Shown here: in pieces, positions 17,587 to 28,192 of the stretch
How positions within the stretch are numbered: the first letter of the stretch is position 1
Layout of the letters: each line of letters begins with the position of its first letter
DNA from: JABSQH01 sp965230015
Lineage (GTDB): Bacteria > Actinomycetota > Acidimicrobiia > Acidimicrobiales > Ilumatobacteraceae
Assembly (NCBI GenBank): GCA_965230015.1
Contig: CBDDKF010000002.1
Coordinates: forward strand, 558,001-622,000
Direction of reading: 5' to 3'
DNA: 64,000 bases
Notes under the pieces: generated by a model
Database searches by the model: none
Seen by the model: the letters and a program-made list of their open reading frames with translations, nothing else
What the model was told of the DNA's origin: nothing
Position numbers and translations under genes: made by a program

Positions 17587-18609
17587 TCATGCCGACCACC
17601 GGTGCGTCGCCGAGCGCGGCGTACAGGTGTACACATCGTGTTCGAGCGAGCGGCGTCGGAGCGAGGTCACGCTGATCTCATCCCCGACGGCCCAGTCGGT
17701 GGCGTCACCGATCGGGATCTCCGCGATGGTCGCCACCGTGTCGGGGTCGGCTCCGAGCGACACCTCGATCTGCACGGCGAGCAGTGCGTTCTGCGACCGC
17801 TCGGGTGCAGAACGGATCGTTCCTCGCAACGCCGCCCCTGCCAGCCCACTCGAAGCGTCGTCAACGGCCGCCCAGAATCCATCGCAGATCACCTGGTGCT
17901 CGCACCACTGGCAGGTCGCCTCCCCAGCCCGTGGTGGCTGAGCCCCGGGTGCACGGTGGTTGAACGACTGGCGACGATCGAGTGCTTCGCGGACCGCCTC
18001 GTCGATGAGACCGGCCGAGACGTCGACGTCGACTCGGCCCTGTCGGGAGCTGAGCAGCACTCCACGGGCCGCTGGTGCGCCGTATGTGACGGCGGCGAGG
18101 TGGGCGTAGATCCGGATCTGGCGGGCGTAGTCGGCCTTGGGCATCTCCTCGTCGAGGTCGATGACGAGCCCGGTCTTGAAGTCGACGACGTCGCAGCCGT
18201 CTGCTCGGACGACCACGAGATCCGGGGTTCCCTCGAGCGTCCCGTCGCTGTTGTGCAGCGTCTCCTCGCAGTGGATGTTGGACTCATCGACTCCTTCGGT
18301 GAACGCGAGGGCGTCAGCGACTCGCATCTGGTAGCGGAGTTGCGCCCGACGGAGGCGAGGCAACGTGTCGGGTCGCTTGCCACGGCCCACCGACTCGGTG
18401 ACGGCATTCGACCAGGCGTTGTCCACCGATTGGCCCTTGATGGCCAGTTCGATTGCTCGATGGGCGATCGAGCCGATGATGGCCGCATCTGATGATGTGC
18501 TCGCCCGGCGTCTGGCGCCTTGACGGAACGCAACGCGGGCGGGGCACGCGAGGCGAACGCACATCGTTGGCGAGATCGCTTCGAGAGCGACCGAGGTGGT
18601 GGGCAGCAT
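17587..18609 (-). CDS. PD-(D/E)XK nuclease, Cas4/RecB-like with Fe-S-type cysteines
   Basis: 340 aa; ATG at 18609 overlaps the helicase stop (TGATG). RecB/Cas4-like core: His in GSIAHRAIE (His50), active-site Asp130 (EGTPDLVVV) and Asp143-x-Lys145 (VVDFKTG). Cysteines at 17/22 near the N-terminus and the C-terminal cluster Cys233-x2-Cys236-x5-Cys242 (TCQWCEHQVIC) match the iron-sulfur clasp of Cas4/AddB nucleases. Predicted Mg-dependent DNA nuclease, probably working with the helicase encoded immediately upstream. It is intact, unlike the three upstream genes. I do not recall this nuclease as a core Druantia component, so it may be an accessory or an alternative effector. Confidence 0.82.
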   Translation of the reverse strand: MLPTTSVALEAISPTMCVRLACPARVAFRQGARRRASTSSDAAIIGSIAHRAIELAIKGQSVDNAWSNAVTESVGRGKRPDTLPRLRRAQLRYQMRVADALAFTEGVDESNIHCEETLHNSDGTLEGTPDLVVVRADGCDVVDFKTGLVIDLDEEMPKADYARQIRIYAHLAAVTYGAPAARGVLLSSRQGRVDVDVSAGLIDEAVREALDRRQSFNHRAPGAQPPRAGEATCQWCEHQVICDGFWAAVDDASSGLAGAALRGTIRSAPERSQNALLAVQIEVSLGADPDTVATIAEIPIGDATDWAVGDEISVTSLRRRSLEHDVYTCTPRSATHRWSA

Positions 18610-21600
18610 CAGGCTCGGTCCATGTCGGCCTTGACGTATCCGGGGCGTCGTTCCAGATCGAACGAGGAGGCGAAGTGGATGTGCTCCGGCCCACCGACGA
18701 GGCCCTCGGCGTGGACGAGCGCCTGTTCGATCCGATCGGTTAGCTCTACGTTGTCAGCGGTGCTGGCACGTTCGAGCGGGTGGTGGGTGATCAGGATGCG
18801 GTCGTCGAACGTGATGCCCTGCACGTCCCCGTTGAGCAGCACCCGATGCCCGGCGAAGGCAACGGCGAACGCCTGGGCGACGCGTTCCTCCCACTCGCTC
18901 CACTCGGAGATGTCGAGCTCGGCGTCGAGGTGCAGGTGCATGAGATCGCGTGCGAGGCGCCAATCGAGGAGTGGGTGGTAGATGAGGTTGGTGAAGTCGC
19001 GCAGGCAGTCCGGGCACGAGCTGTCGCAGCTGTGCTCTGGCTTCTCGAGCTCCTTGATGCGATCCTCGGCCTCCACGATGAGCTGCCGCAGGTGCGCGTT
19101 CGAGCCGAGCCAGGTGGCGTAGCCGGCACCGTTGTCGAGGTCGTCCGCGAGGAAGATCTCCGTCTGCGTGCGGTAGCTGTCGTCTTGGCCGAGCTGTCGG
19201 ATCGAATAGCCGACCTGGAGCTCCGACAGCCCGATGTCGAGCAGCCGGCTCGCAGCGGATCGGATGAGGAACCCGAACGAGTACCAGGCTGCACGGACCG
19301 CAGGTGTGTACGGGAGGAGCTCCAGCCCGGTCCGTTCACGCCGCAGCCCCATCAGCATGGCGTCGGTTCGCTTGGCGACGCCGATGGCACCGGTCCAGGT
19401 GCGCGCCTGGTCGACGGTGACCTGACGGCGCAGCGAATCGAGTAGGTCGACCGAGACCCAAGCTCCCTCAAGATCGTCCTGGGAGGTGACGGGCGCGAAC
19501 CGGAAGCTTCGCCCGGCGTTGTCATTAACGACGTAGACGTTGCCAGCGCCAGCGAACGCGAGCGTGCCGGCATGCTCGGCTCGGACCAGCCCGGCGACAT
19601 CGGGGGCGATGCGCGGCGATGTGCCGCGCGCCGACCGGGTGAACGAGCCCTCGAAGTCCGTGGGTCGGTAGTCGGTACAGAACCCGGCAGGCTCGGAGAA
19701 CTCGAACTCCCGATACTCAGGCGCCGGTGCTCCACATGAGCTGCACACGATCCGCGAGTCGCCCGGCTCTACGTCGCGGACGGTGCCGCAGCGCTGGCAC
19801 ATCGAGATCGTGTGCGCCGATGGTCCAAGCGGATCAGGGATCGTCTGCACGACCTGGCCGGCGGGTCGATAACCGACCACGCCGACCGCCCGATGGAGAC
19901 GCTTGTCCTTCACCGTCTCGGAGCCAGGCGCGAACTCGAGCGACGCGAGGTCGAGCTGTCGGTCGACGACCGCTCGTGGCGGCCACTCGTAGCCGCGTGT
20001 CGGTTGGCGGAGGTGGAGGTGGCGGACGCGGGTCGGGAACCCGAACATCGGGAGCAGCCCCCGTTCGGCAAGGTGCTGGCTCAGGTCGGGCTGGTTCGCC
20101 GGGTGCTGGTCGACGATCTCGTCGATCGCTGCCACGAGGTCGCCGTCAACGAGGAACGCGACGATCTCGTCCCGCTGCGCAATGAGCGCCGGCGCCGCCT
20201 CGAGGAGCAGCTGGTCGACGCCGGCGGCGATCTCGGTTCGCAGTGCGGTGAGCGCATTGGCGACCTGGTCGCGAACGTCGGCCCAGTCGGTGACGGCACC
20301 GAACTGGCCGTGGGTGTTGTCACCCGGCGCGAAGTCGGGATCGTCGTTGCCGATGCGGTCGAACGCGAGGCGGAGCGCCTCGGAAGCTGCGGTTCGCCGG
20401 ATGATCTCCAGCCGGCCCATGTCGAGGTACGGCTGCGGTGGGCGTTCGTTGGTGATCCGCTTCGGGTGCTCGAAGTAGAACTCGTCGTGGGTGCGGTCTC
20501 GGCACAAGGTGAGCGCGAACGAGTACGGGTCGCGACGTCGACCAGCTCGGCCGACGCGCTGCTGGTAGTTGAACCGCTGCGGCGGCATGTTCGACATGAC
20601 GACGCCACGGAGCGCGCCGATGTCGACGCCGGCTTCCATGGTGGTCGTGACGCTCAGCAGGTCGATGCCGCTGACCTTCGGCTGCTCATCGTCGAGGAAG
20701 ATGTCCTGGAAGTAGGCCTGGCGACGTGGCCCCTCCTCGCGGTCGGTCTGACCGGTGAGCTCTTCGCAGTGGAGTCGGAACGGATCGGCCAGGCTCGCCC
20801 GGTGGGCGTAGTAGTCGTCCTCGACGTTGACGGTCTCCGGCTCGTCGGGGAACTCGGCGAGGCAGGTCGTGCACGTCCCGGCGGCGCGATCGAGATGGCG
20901 GCGGGAGCACCGCTCGCAGATCCACATCTGATCGGATGCGTCCTGCAGCACGAGGCCCTTCGGCTGGAGCAGGTTCTCGCGGACGCTGTCGCCCCACGCA
21001 GCGATCACTGCGGCCAGCAGCCCGTGGGGATCGGTCCCGATCCGATCGGCGACCGTGGTCACGTAGTTGCGGAGGTGCGCCGGTGGGTCCTGGGTCGGGC
21101 CCTTCACGTTCTGCAGACGACGGTTGTCACCCAAGATGCGCACGCAAGCGCGGACCAGCTGAGCGAAGACGTCCGCGTCTACCCCGGCCGGCGGTGGGAT
21201 GGTCTCGTCGCGCACGACGTTGGGGGTGGCGAGACCCAACGATTCCAAGTCACGGCCGTTGCCGGAGAACACGTTGAGCTCGCACTCCTTGAGCAATTCG
21301 TCGTCGATTCGCTGGCGCAGCTCGATCTCGGCCGGCGATACCAGTCCCGCTCGACGCGTGACCGCTCCGCCGGTCCATGAGTAGAGGTCCTGCCAGACCA
21401 CCCGTTCGCCACTCACCCAGCGGCTGGCGAGCGACGGGTCCGGACCGCCGGGGTTGATGCCGAGCGACGCGAGGCCAACCTCGACCGAGCTCTGGAGCTG
21501 GGTGATGCTCAGCCCGCTCAGGTACAGGCGGGCGAGTCGATCGGCCTCCTCCTGCGCGTTCTGGTCGCCGTTGGCGGCGTCCGTCGAGCGCGTCGAGGAG

Positions 21601-24050
21601 GTCGCGGTGCGCGGCGCGGAGGCGCTGGCGGGCTGCAACTACCTCTGGTGAGCGATCGCCTTGGAAGTAGCGGCGGGTGAGGTCGAGATCGCTCGTGGTC
21701 CGGTTCCGCAGCTCGGTGACGATGAGTTCGCGGACGAGGTCCTGGTAGTGGCGCTTCTCGAGGCCGCCGGAGAGCTTGGCAGCGTCCTGGCGGCTGTCGG
21801 AGAAGAGCACGAGGCGGCGCCGGCGCTCCTCGGCGGGTTCGGAGTCTTCGCGCAGCTCGCGGATCAGGGCGTCGACGACGACTTGGCCGATCTTCTCGTA
21901 GCCGGTACCCATGCGACGGATGGGCGATCGGGTGCGGGACCGATCCGTGATCGGGAGCACACCCCTTCCTGACGTGAACAGCTCCCAGTCTGCATGGCAT
22001 TGCGGGCACTGGATGGGGAGCGCCGGGATGCGCTCACGCTGGTCGTTGGCTGCGCTGGTTCGCACTTCGAAGCGCCAACCCGTGCGGCGGTCCTCACGTG
22101 CAGGATCGAGGCAGCCGGTCAACGGGTCGTAGGCGGACGGGAAGAACTCGAACTCGTACGTGTCGCGGCTGCCGCCGGCGTCGAGCGACCGCGTCCACCT
22201 GTTCGGGATGCTCGCGGGGGTCGGCAGCCTTGGGCCAGTAGAGCACCGAGTTCAGTGAATGTTCGGTGACCCTGGCCTGGTCGGGGATCGAGTCGAGATC
22301 TCCGAGCTCGCCGACGACGAACCTGACGTCATCGACGAAGCGTGAGCTGGGCTCGATCGCGGGCGCGAGGAAGCCTTCGAAGTAGAGCTCGCCGCACGCC
22401 TGGCAGTAGAGCAGCCGCAGCACGCGGGCGCCGCAGTCGCAGCGGTGTCGAGGCCGTGGGTAGAGCTTTCCCGCCACCCGATCGTTCGAGCGGAACTCGT
22501 CGTCGACTCGATCGCAGTCCTTGTTGCTGCACGCCCAGACACCGAGGACGTTGCGGAGGAACAGATGCGTCCTGATTCGCGGCAGACCATGTGAGCCGCT
22601 GTCCTTGCCGGCTGTCTCGATGGCCTGCAGAAGGTTCTGCATCGGTTCGCTCGCAGCTGCTGGCGATCCGCCGGAGCCGGGGAACAGGCGTTGGTCCAGC
22701 TCGGAGAGCGCGAGTGTGCTCCCGCCCTCAGGAGCGATGTCGAGCGCCGCCTCCACCATGGCAACCTTCGCGTCGATCGCGGTCACCAGCTCGGCAGCAG
22801 CAGACGGGGTGAGATCGCGCTGCGCGAGCGCATCGACGTGCGCTGAGAGGTCGTGTGGGGCGTCATCGCGGCGGACGATGTCACCAGTCAGCTCATCGAA
22901 GGAGTCACCGTCGGCACCGAAGAACTCGGCGAGGAACTTGCGAGCTGACCGATCGTCGCCGCCGAACGATGCCGAGGTAGCGATGAACCGCACCTGGGGC
23001 GAGCTCGGCGTCAACCCAAGTCGGTGCAGCAGGTTGCGAACGAGGTACGCCACCTCACTCCCCGCCGTGCCTCGGTACATGTGCAGCTCGTCGACGATGA
23101 GATGGAACACGTGGCTGGGATCGGCGGCGAGCCATTGGCGGGTCTGTTCGAAGATCGGCTTCTCGATGTCGCGTAGCAACATGATGTTGAGCATCGAGTA
23201 GTTCGTGATCAAGATGTCCGGCGGGTGGGCTTGGGAGGTCCCAGCGACTTCTCATCTCGGCACCGTTAGGGCTCGCGAGGAAGTAGCGGCGCTCCGGGTC
23301 GTTCTTCCATCGGTCGTAGCGAGCAGCGGAGTCCTTCAAGGTGCTCTTGAGTAGCTGTCGCTTCCCGGAGTTCGTGGGTCGTCCGGACACCGGCGTCGCT
23401 CCGGTGTAGCGGCCGAAGTAGAAGCGGTGGCCGCTGCGATGTTGGTCGAGCCAGGCCCGCGCGTGTGGTGAGTCGAGCGCCCGTCGGAGTCGTCCGACCT
23501 GGTCCTCGACGAGCGCGTTCATCGGGTACAGGAGCAGCGCTCGGACGGCGGGCGTGCGGCCGGTCTCACCGATGCGTTGGGGTACGAACTGCCCGGAGCC
23601 CTCCCACCAGCGAGGGCCGCTCGGCGACGTCCCGGTCCAACCCTGCGACTCGTTGAGCAGCGACGCAGCGAGAGGGAGCAAGAAGGCCTCGGTCTTGCCG
23701 GATCCGGTCCCGGCGGTGACGACGACGTTGCGGCCATCCATCGCCGACCGGACGGCGTCGCGCTGGTGCGTGAAGATGTCGGTGAAGGAGGGGTCCAGCA
23801 GACCTTGGAGCGCGAAGTCGGCCAGCTCATCAGGTGCACCCGCCTCGCTGAGCGCACCGTGGACGCCCTGCCCGGTGAGGCGGTACTCCAACACCGGCTC
23901 CACCCACGGCTCGCGCCAGGTCATGCCCTCGCGGTCGTGCATCGCCCGACGCTCGGCCTCCACTTGGGCATCGCCGAGCCGGAACGGCGTCCCGTAGTAG
24001 CGAAACAGCTCCTCGCGCACGCGGTTGAAGACCGTGATCGGATTGGCCAT
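18609..24050 (-). pseudogene. druE: DruE-like DEAD/DEAH helicase with DUF1998, interrupted by three apparent frameshifts
   Basis: One gene read in three changes of frame; removing single bases near 23227-23229, 22195-22199 and 21581-21582 restores an open frame of about 1812 aa, the size expected for DruE. ATG at 24050 overlaps the upstream stop. SF2 helicase: Walker A VTAGTGSGKT (114-120), the HPPDILITNYSMLN motif spanning the first break, DELH near residue 320, and motif VI QRVGRAGRR near 1165. Several CxxC pairs (CERCSR..CTTC, CQRC..CSSC) and the DUF1998 signature CDSSCPDC near 1676 complete it. It would translocate on DNA as the hallmark Druantia component. The corrected frames keep normal codon bias and no stops, so the breaks are recent or are sequence errors. 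Confidence 0.85.
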
Positions 24051-24999
24051 CAGGCAGCTCCTTGCTGAGCGATCGGCAGTGGATGGGCGGCGATGTCGAG
24101 GGCGAGGCCCAACGCATCGGCGACCCGCTGCGCGACATCGCGGGTGACGTTGCGGAACACGCGACGCTCGCCCTGGTACATCGGCAGCAGACCAGTCGCC
24201 GAGACCAGCGATCGCTCGGCGATCGCCGGCAACGCAAGCCAGCTGGGAACGGTCACCGCTCGAGCGGTGGTGAGGTCGGCGGATTGCTTGTGCCAGCGCA
24301 TGAGCGACTGGCCCCGTAGTGCGTGCAGCATGCCCTCCGCTCGATCGACGATGCGCCAGTCCCCATCGATGTGGAGCCGATGCGCGGGCCGTCCATGCAC
24401 CTCGTAGACGTACAACCCCTCAGCTGCGGTCGTGGCCACCTCGTTGAACCTCCCCGTCAGCGGATCGAACATCTCGACCTCATCCTCGCCGAAGGGCGTC
24501 GCGCTGAGCGACAGCTCACCGACCGCCGGCAACGAGACGAGGTCAGCGAGCTGCGCCGATGGATCCCACACCACTCGGACGTGCAACTCCGCAGCGAGCT
24601 CCTCAATCGCCTCGATGCTGCCGCATTTCGCGAAACAAGGCCGCCGGAGCGCCATTTTGCGGGTGCTCGAGCGGGAAGATGTCGAGATCATCGGTGGCCT
24701 GCTCGAACCGCGACTCGAGCCAGCATGTCCTCCAACCCGCCAAGTACGCGCACATCCCCATGCCACGAGCGACCACGACCACCGGTGGGGCGACGCTCCA
24801 CCGACCGGCGTCCCAATCGATGTCGAGGTGACCAAGCGCGCTCATCCGCGATGCAAGCGTCGATGCCTTGAGGGACCTCGTCAGAGGCAGCAAGACATGT
24901 CGCAGCCGCCTGACGGAACTGGATCCACGTGCCAGCCTCGTGCTCCGACGCCCACCGCAGCATGATGTCGCCCGGCTTGATGTGGTTCGCGACCGTCAC
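24050..24999 (-). pseudogene. Druantia-type accessory protein of unknown function (about 316 aa), two apparent frameshifts
   Basis: GTG start at 24999 overlaps the preceding stop (GTGA) and its own stop overlaps the helicase ATG, so it is tightly coupled in the operon. Single extra bases near 24894 and 24618-24624 break the frame; removing both gives one product of about 316 aa. The N-terminal part begins MTVANHIKPGDIMLRWASEH, followed by a hydrophobic strand VAPPVVVVARGMGM and a C-terminal helical region (VTRDVAQRVADALGLALDIA). I recognise no catalytic motif. By position directly before the DruE-like gene it corresponds to one of the two unannotated Druantia type II genes (druF/druG), but that naming is inference. 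Confidence 0.6.
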
Positions 25000-26986
25000 C
25001 GGGAACCACCCGCCAGCTCACGGTACCGATGCCACAGCTCGACGGCCGCGTGGTCTCCCGACGCCAGCTCTGCTCGCATCACGAGGCCCTCCCAAGAGGA
25101 GCCGGCCGGACCGGGTTGCGGCTCACGTGCCTCAATCAGTCGGGCCGTGCAGCCATCGCCGAGCGTCACCAACCAGACCGGCTGGAAGTCGCACCACACG
25201 TCCGTGGTTCGCCAACTCAGCTCGCCGAGCGGACCACTTAGCCAACGTGGCGTTTCGACCAGCGCAACGTCACCGCGCTGGGGACCTAGCACGACGCACG
25301 TGCGTTCGTGGGGCACGGGACACTACGACTGGCGGGCGCGGCCCTGGCACCGTCGCAACGAGCCCATGGACCGATCGCCCGTCGACACCCGCCTGGTGAA
25401 CGCTGCCGACGTCGGAGGCCGGGCTGTCGCGACATCCCGTCGAAGACGTCGAAGCTGAGGCTCCCGCGTGGATGCGTCAACCGGTACTCGCCAGGGCCCA
25501 GGTTGATGCCGTTGAGCGAGAGTTCTCCTCCTTCGGCGCGGAGCTGGACTGCTTGCGAACCGTTCAACTCGAGTTCGACAGGAACCACGTCATCATCTGA
25601 TGGAAGAGCCAGGAATGGCAGGCCACCCACCAGATAGGCGCGCCGCAACCCGGCGACGGTGAGCCCACCGACCAGACGCGTACGCGCGCCGCCAGAGCTT
25701 CCGAGGAGGTCGGCGATCTCCGCGGGTGGACGTTGCTGAGGTCGGGCGTCGATCCGGAACCGGCGGATCAGGAACCAGCCGTTCGGCAGGTGTTGCGTTG
25801 CTGTCGTGTCGATCCCGCCGGAGAGGCCTTCGTCTGCCATCCACGTCTGCACGCCAGCCCATGCCTCCTTGCGAACTAGCAGGCAGTGGACGTCCCCGAA
25901 GGAGATGCCGCTGGCCGAGACCCAGCCAGCGAGATCGTCGTCGTAGACGAGCGGATGGATCGGCGCCGGATCGTAAGGTCACCGACGCGGCGCCGCCGGA
26001 TAGCTCGATGCCGGAATCGAGCAACTTTGCGACCTCGAGCGGCAGGGGAACCGGTGAGTAGAAGCTGCCCTGGACGTGAGCTGCGTGGAGCTGCCATCGT
26101 CCACCAGGTCGATGGCGGTGGGATCATCGTCGTCGCGCAGCAAGGCGAGGCCGATCGCGAACGGTCGGTCCTCGATGAGCAACCGGATTGGGAGCGCGAT
26201 GGCGCCGGTGCGTGGGTCACGCGTCCGGCCGTCCCATCGCTCCGCAACCCGACGCAGCAGCTCGTTGGCATACGGCTCCAGCGCCTGATCGGTGGCGAGC
26301 CGCACCAGCCGCTCGCCCACCGGACCGAGGCGACGTGCCCAGATCTTGAGCGCTCGGCGCAGCTCGTCGGGTACGACGTCATCACCAGGCTCGAACCCGA
26401 TCGACTGGAGGAAACGGTGGAGCCGCCGCCTATCGGAGGCGTGGAGGATCGCCTGCTGGCGGGCGTAACCGATGTTGACGTAGTGGTTGTGCCTGGTGAT
26501 CGTCGAGATGCCTTGTTCACCGCCGAGGTAGTCGTTCAGCCACCACGAGAGCTGTTCCCACATCCGCGGAAGGCAGTCGTCGTAGTCACCGGGCATGCCC
26601 GGCTGATCGTCAGTTGGGTCGAGGAGCTGCCGGTACGGCCTGTAGAAGCTCGCAGCACCGACGCCGCCGGCGCTCATGCGGCTTGCCGCGAGGACGTTGA
26701 GCGCCAGGAGCGGGAGCGACGGTGGAGGACCTTCGCAGCCGCCGTCCTGCCATCGTTGGCAGCGCCGCCACAACCCGAAGTAGTCGTGGCCGGGCATCAC
26801 GTCTCGACGAACCACTGAGCAGAGCTCTGCGATTGCCTCGGAGGCGGGAAGACCACGTAGTGAAGCAAGCTCGTCAGCATCCGTGCAGTACGTCACAGGT
26901 TCACCATCGAAGGCCGGCGGGAAGTAGCGCGCGGCGAGCGCGTCGGTCCACTGCTCCGCCGTCCATGGGGTGAGATCCCGCCGCAC
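24996..26986 (-). pseudogene. Large Druantia-type protein of unknown function (about 662 aa), four apparent indels
   Basis: First gene of the defence operon. GTG at 26986 has an excellent Shine-Dalgarno (GGAAGGAG). The reading frame changes near 26092-26102 (one base missing) and near 25974-25978, 25412-25423 and 25290-25312 (one extra base each); joined, the parts give about 662 aa ending RELAGGSR at 24996. Segments: Trp-rich N-terminal half (WEQLSWWLNDYLGGEQG, HNHYVNIGYARQQ), a middle part QLHAAHVQGSFYSPVPLPL and a beta-rich C-terminal half. No known domain is recognised. Position upstream of the 316-aa gene and the DruE-like helicase matches a second unannotated Druantia type II component. 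Confidence 0.6.
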
Positions 26987-27267
26987 TGCGCTCCTTCCGG
27001 TTCCACCGGTCACCACTACCACAGCTATACGCAGGATCACGACGCATCTCACCTGTGTCGAGCCGACTAGTGACCGGACAACCAACGGCCGACCTGCATG
27101 CCCTCCTGACAGAACCCCCAGGACTCACCCGTTGAACAAGAGCCGGTGGGCTCGCTTTGGCGACCATACGCACGGATTGCCGTGCCAGCGGCCACCTCAC
27201 GATCTGACCCCAAGTCGTTGCTGGGCTCAAGTAGAAACTGGCTAGCGACCAAGGGAGGAAGCGACAG

Positions 27268-27507
27268 ATGGCGCTCGTTCAGCGATTCGAAGAACGACCA
27301 CTCGAACCAACGAGGGTGCACGCACCTGTGACGTGTGGCTACAGAGCAGTCGAAATGGGCGCACGTCGAGTGCTCCAGCTCGAGACCTACGGTTCAAGGG
27401 ACCGCAAGATGCCCGAGAAGGTCAGCCAGGTGATCCAGCTCGACGAGGATGGCGCAAGGCAGCTGAAGCGAATCATTGAGCGGGCATTCCCCGGTTTGTC
27501 GCACTAG
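27268..27507 (+). CDS. Small conserved-looking protein of unknown function
   Basis: 79 aa, ATG at 27268 preceded by a strong GGGAGG Shine-Dalgarno (AAGGGAGGAAGCGACAG). The protein (MALVQRFEERPLEPTRVHAP..., then KMPEKVSQVIQLDEDGARQL) is acidic-basic mixed, Cys-poor and soluble. I have the impression of similar short proteins near restriction or defence genes in actinobacteria, but I cannot verify this. It is divergent from the defence operon across about 280 bp, so it may share its promoter region or regulate it. Function unknown. Confidence 0.6.
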   Translation: MALVQRFEERPLEPTRVHAPVTCGYRAVEMGARRVLQLETYGSRDRKMPEKVSQVIQLDEDGARQLKRIIERAFPGLSH

Positions 27508-28142
27508 AGACCGGCACCGAGAGTCTCGCGAGTGACAACTCACCCGAAGGGGTCGTTTGGTCAGTCGCTTCTCTTGACTCGGTCGCCGACCGACAGCCCC
27601 TCCTCGGTGTGGCGCGAGCTGTTGGCTAATCGATAAGGAGGTGGACCATAACGACCGGGAGCCGCTGATGCGCCAGCGGCAATTGAACCTGGCGCCCCCA
27701 ACGACACTACTGGCCGAGATCCGGCCGACGCTCAGACTGTAGAACGACTCGTTCACCGAGTGCCTTCGAACGTCGCCGGCCTTATCGGGACGAGTCCGAT
27801 CGCCCCGCCATCGGTCAGCGCACCCAGCCGAGCGGTCGCCTGATCGGCGAGTCAATCCACCGTTTCCGAGGCCTTGCCGCCGATCAATCGAACAAGCCCC
27901 TCATCGCCGCCTCGGCAAACGGCGTGTCGTGGACGACGACATCGACGAGGTTGCCGTCGGTCGACTCCGCGCCCGCTGCTTGGCAAGACGTCAGAGCGAT
28001 GGCCCCAACGAACACCGCAACTCTGCCAGCCATATCAGCACGTCGGGCAAAACGATCAGCCGTTGCCGGACCTGTTCATCCAGCGGCGGAGACGTATCGG
28101 GGTTGTGGCAGCGGCGAGCGACACGACGAGCGCGGCGGCCGC
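27508..28142. other. Region without a convincing gene
   Basis: About 630 bp between the small protein and the promoter of the hydrolase. Open frames here are short, Arg-rich and without ribosome sites or codon bias. Third-position GC is not periodic in any frame. It may be the decayed edge of the defence island; no insertion-sequence ends, tRNA or attachment-site repeat could be identified. Confidence 0.5.
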
Positions 28143-28143
28143 G

Positions 28144-28154
28144 CGCAAATCGTT
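28144..28154. promoter_or_regulatory. Possible third LacI-type half-site
   Basis: CGCAAATCGTT is identical over 11 bp to the left part of the operator at 41701-41721, including the central CG. The right half differs (CTGGAC). It lies 39 bp upstream of the hydrolase start. A weak call supported only by similarity. Confidence 0.3.
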
Positions 28155-28160
28155 CTGGAC

Positions 28161-28177
28161 TGATGGTCAGACCATCA
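28161..28177. promoter_or_regulatory. Perfect palindromic operator (GntR/FadR-like) upstream of the hydrolase
   Basis: TGATGGTC-A-GACCATCA: 8-bp perfect arms around one base. It contains TGGTCAGACCA, the classic GntR-type core. It sits directly upstream of the putative -10 box at 28179-28184, in the -35/-10 spacer, so binding would block RNA polymerase. The cognate regulator is not identified in the window. Confidence 0.6.
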
Positions 28178-28178
28178 C

Positions 28179-28184
28179 TAGGCT
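28179..28184 (+). promoter_or_regulatory. -10 box of a leaderless promoter
   Basis: TAGGCT (TANNNT) ends 8 nt before the ATG at 28193. No Shine-Dalgarno is present, supporting a leaderless mRNA. Confidence 0.45.
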
Positions 28185-28192
28185 GCCCCCAC

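Noticed and set aside
16369..18609. Simple type II restriction-modification pair (nuclease plus C5 methylase)
   Set aside because: The nuclease is RecB/Cas4-like and overlaps a giant helicase gene; the five genes form one operon, which fits a multi-gene defence system better.
19812..21380. 522-codon plus-strand frame inside the helicase region
   Set aside because: Complement of the DUF1998 helicase; no independent evidence of coding.
16369..26986. DISARM system
   Set aside because: DISARM needs separate drmA and drmB plus a phospholipase-D drmC. Here helicase and DUF1998 lie in one about 1812-aa protein and no PLD-type protein is seen.
27394..27855. 153-codon minus-strand frame in the gap after the small protein
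   Set aside because: No ribosome site, no codon bias, overlaps the better-supported plus-strand gene.
27929..28192. N-terminal extension of the hydrolase by 88 codons
   Set aside because: The extension is Arg/Ser-rich, overlaps the palindromic operator and the -10 box, and the HSL family starts near the ATG at 28193.
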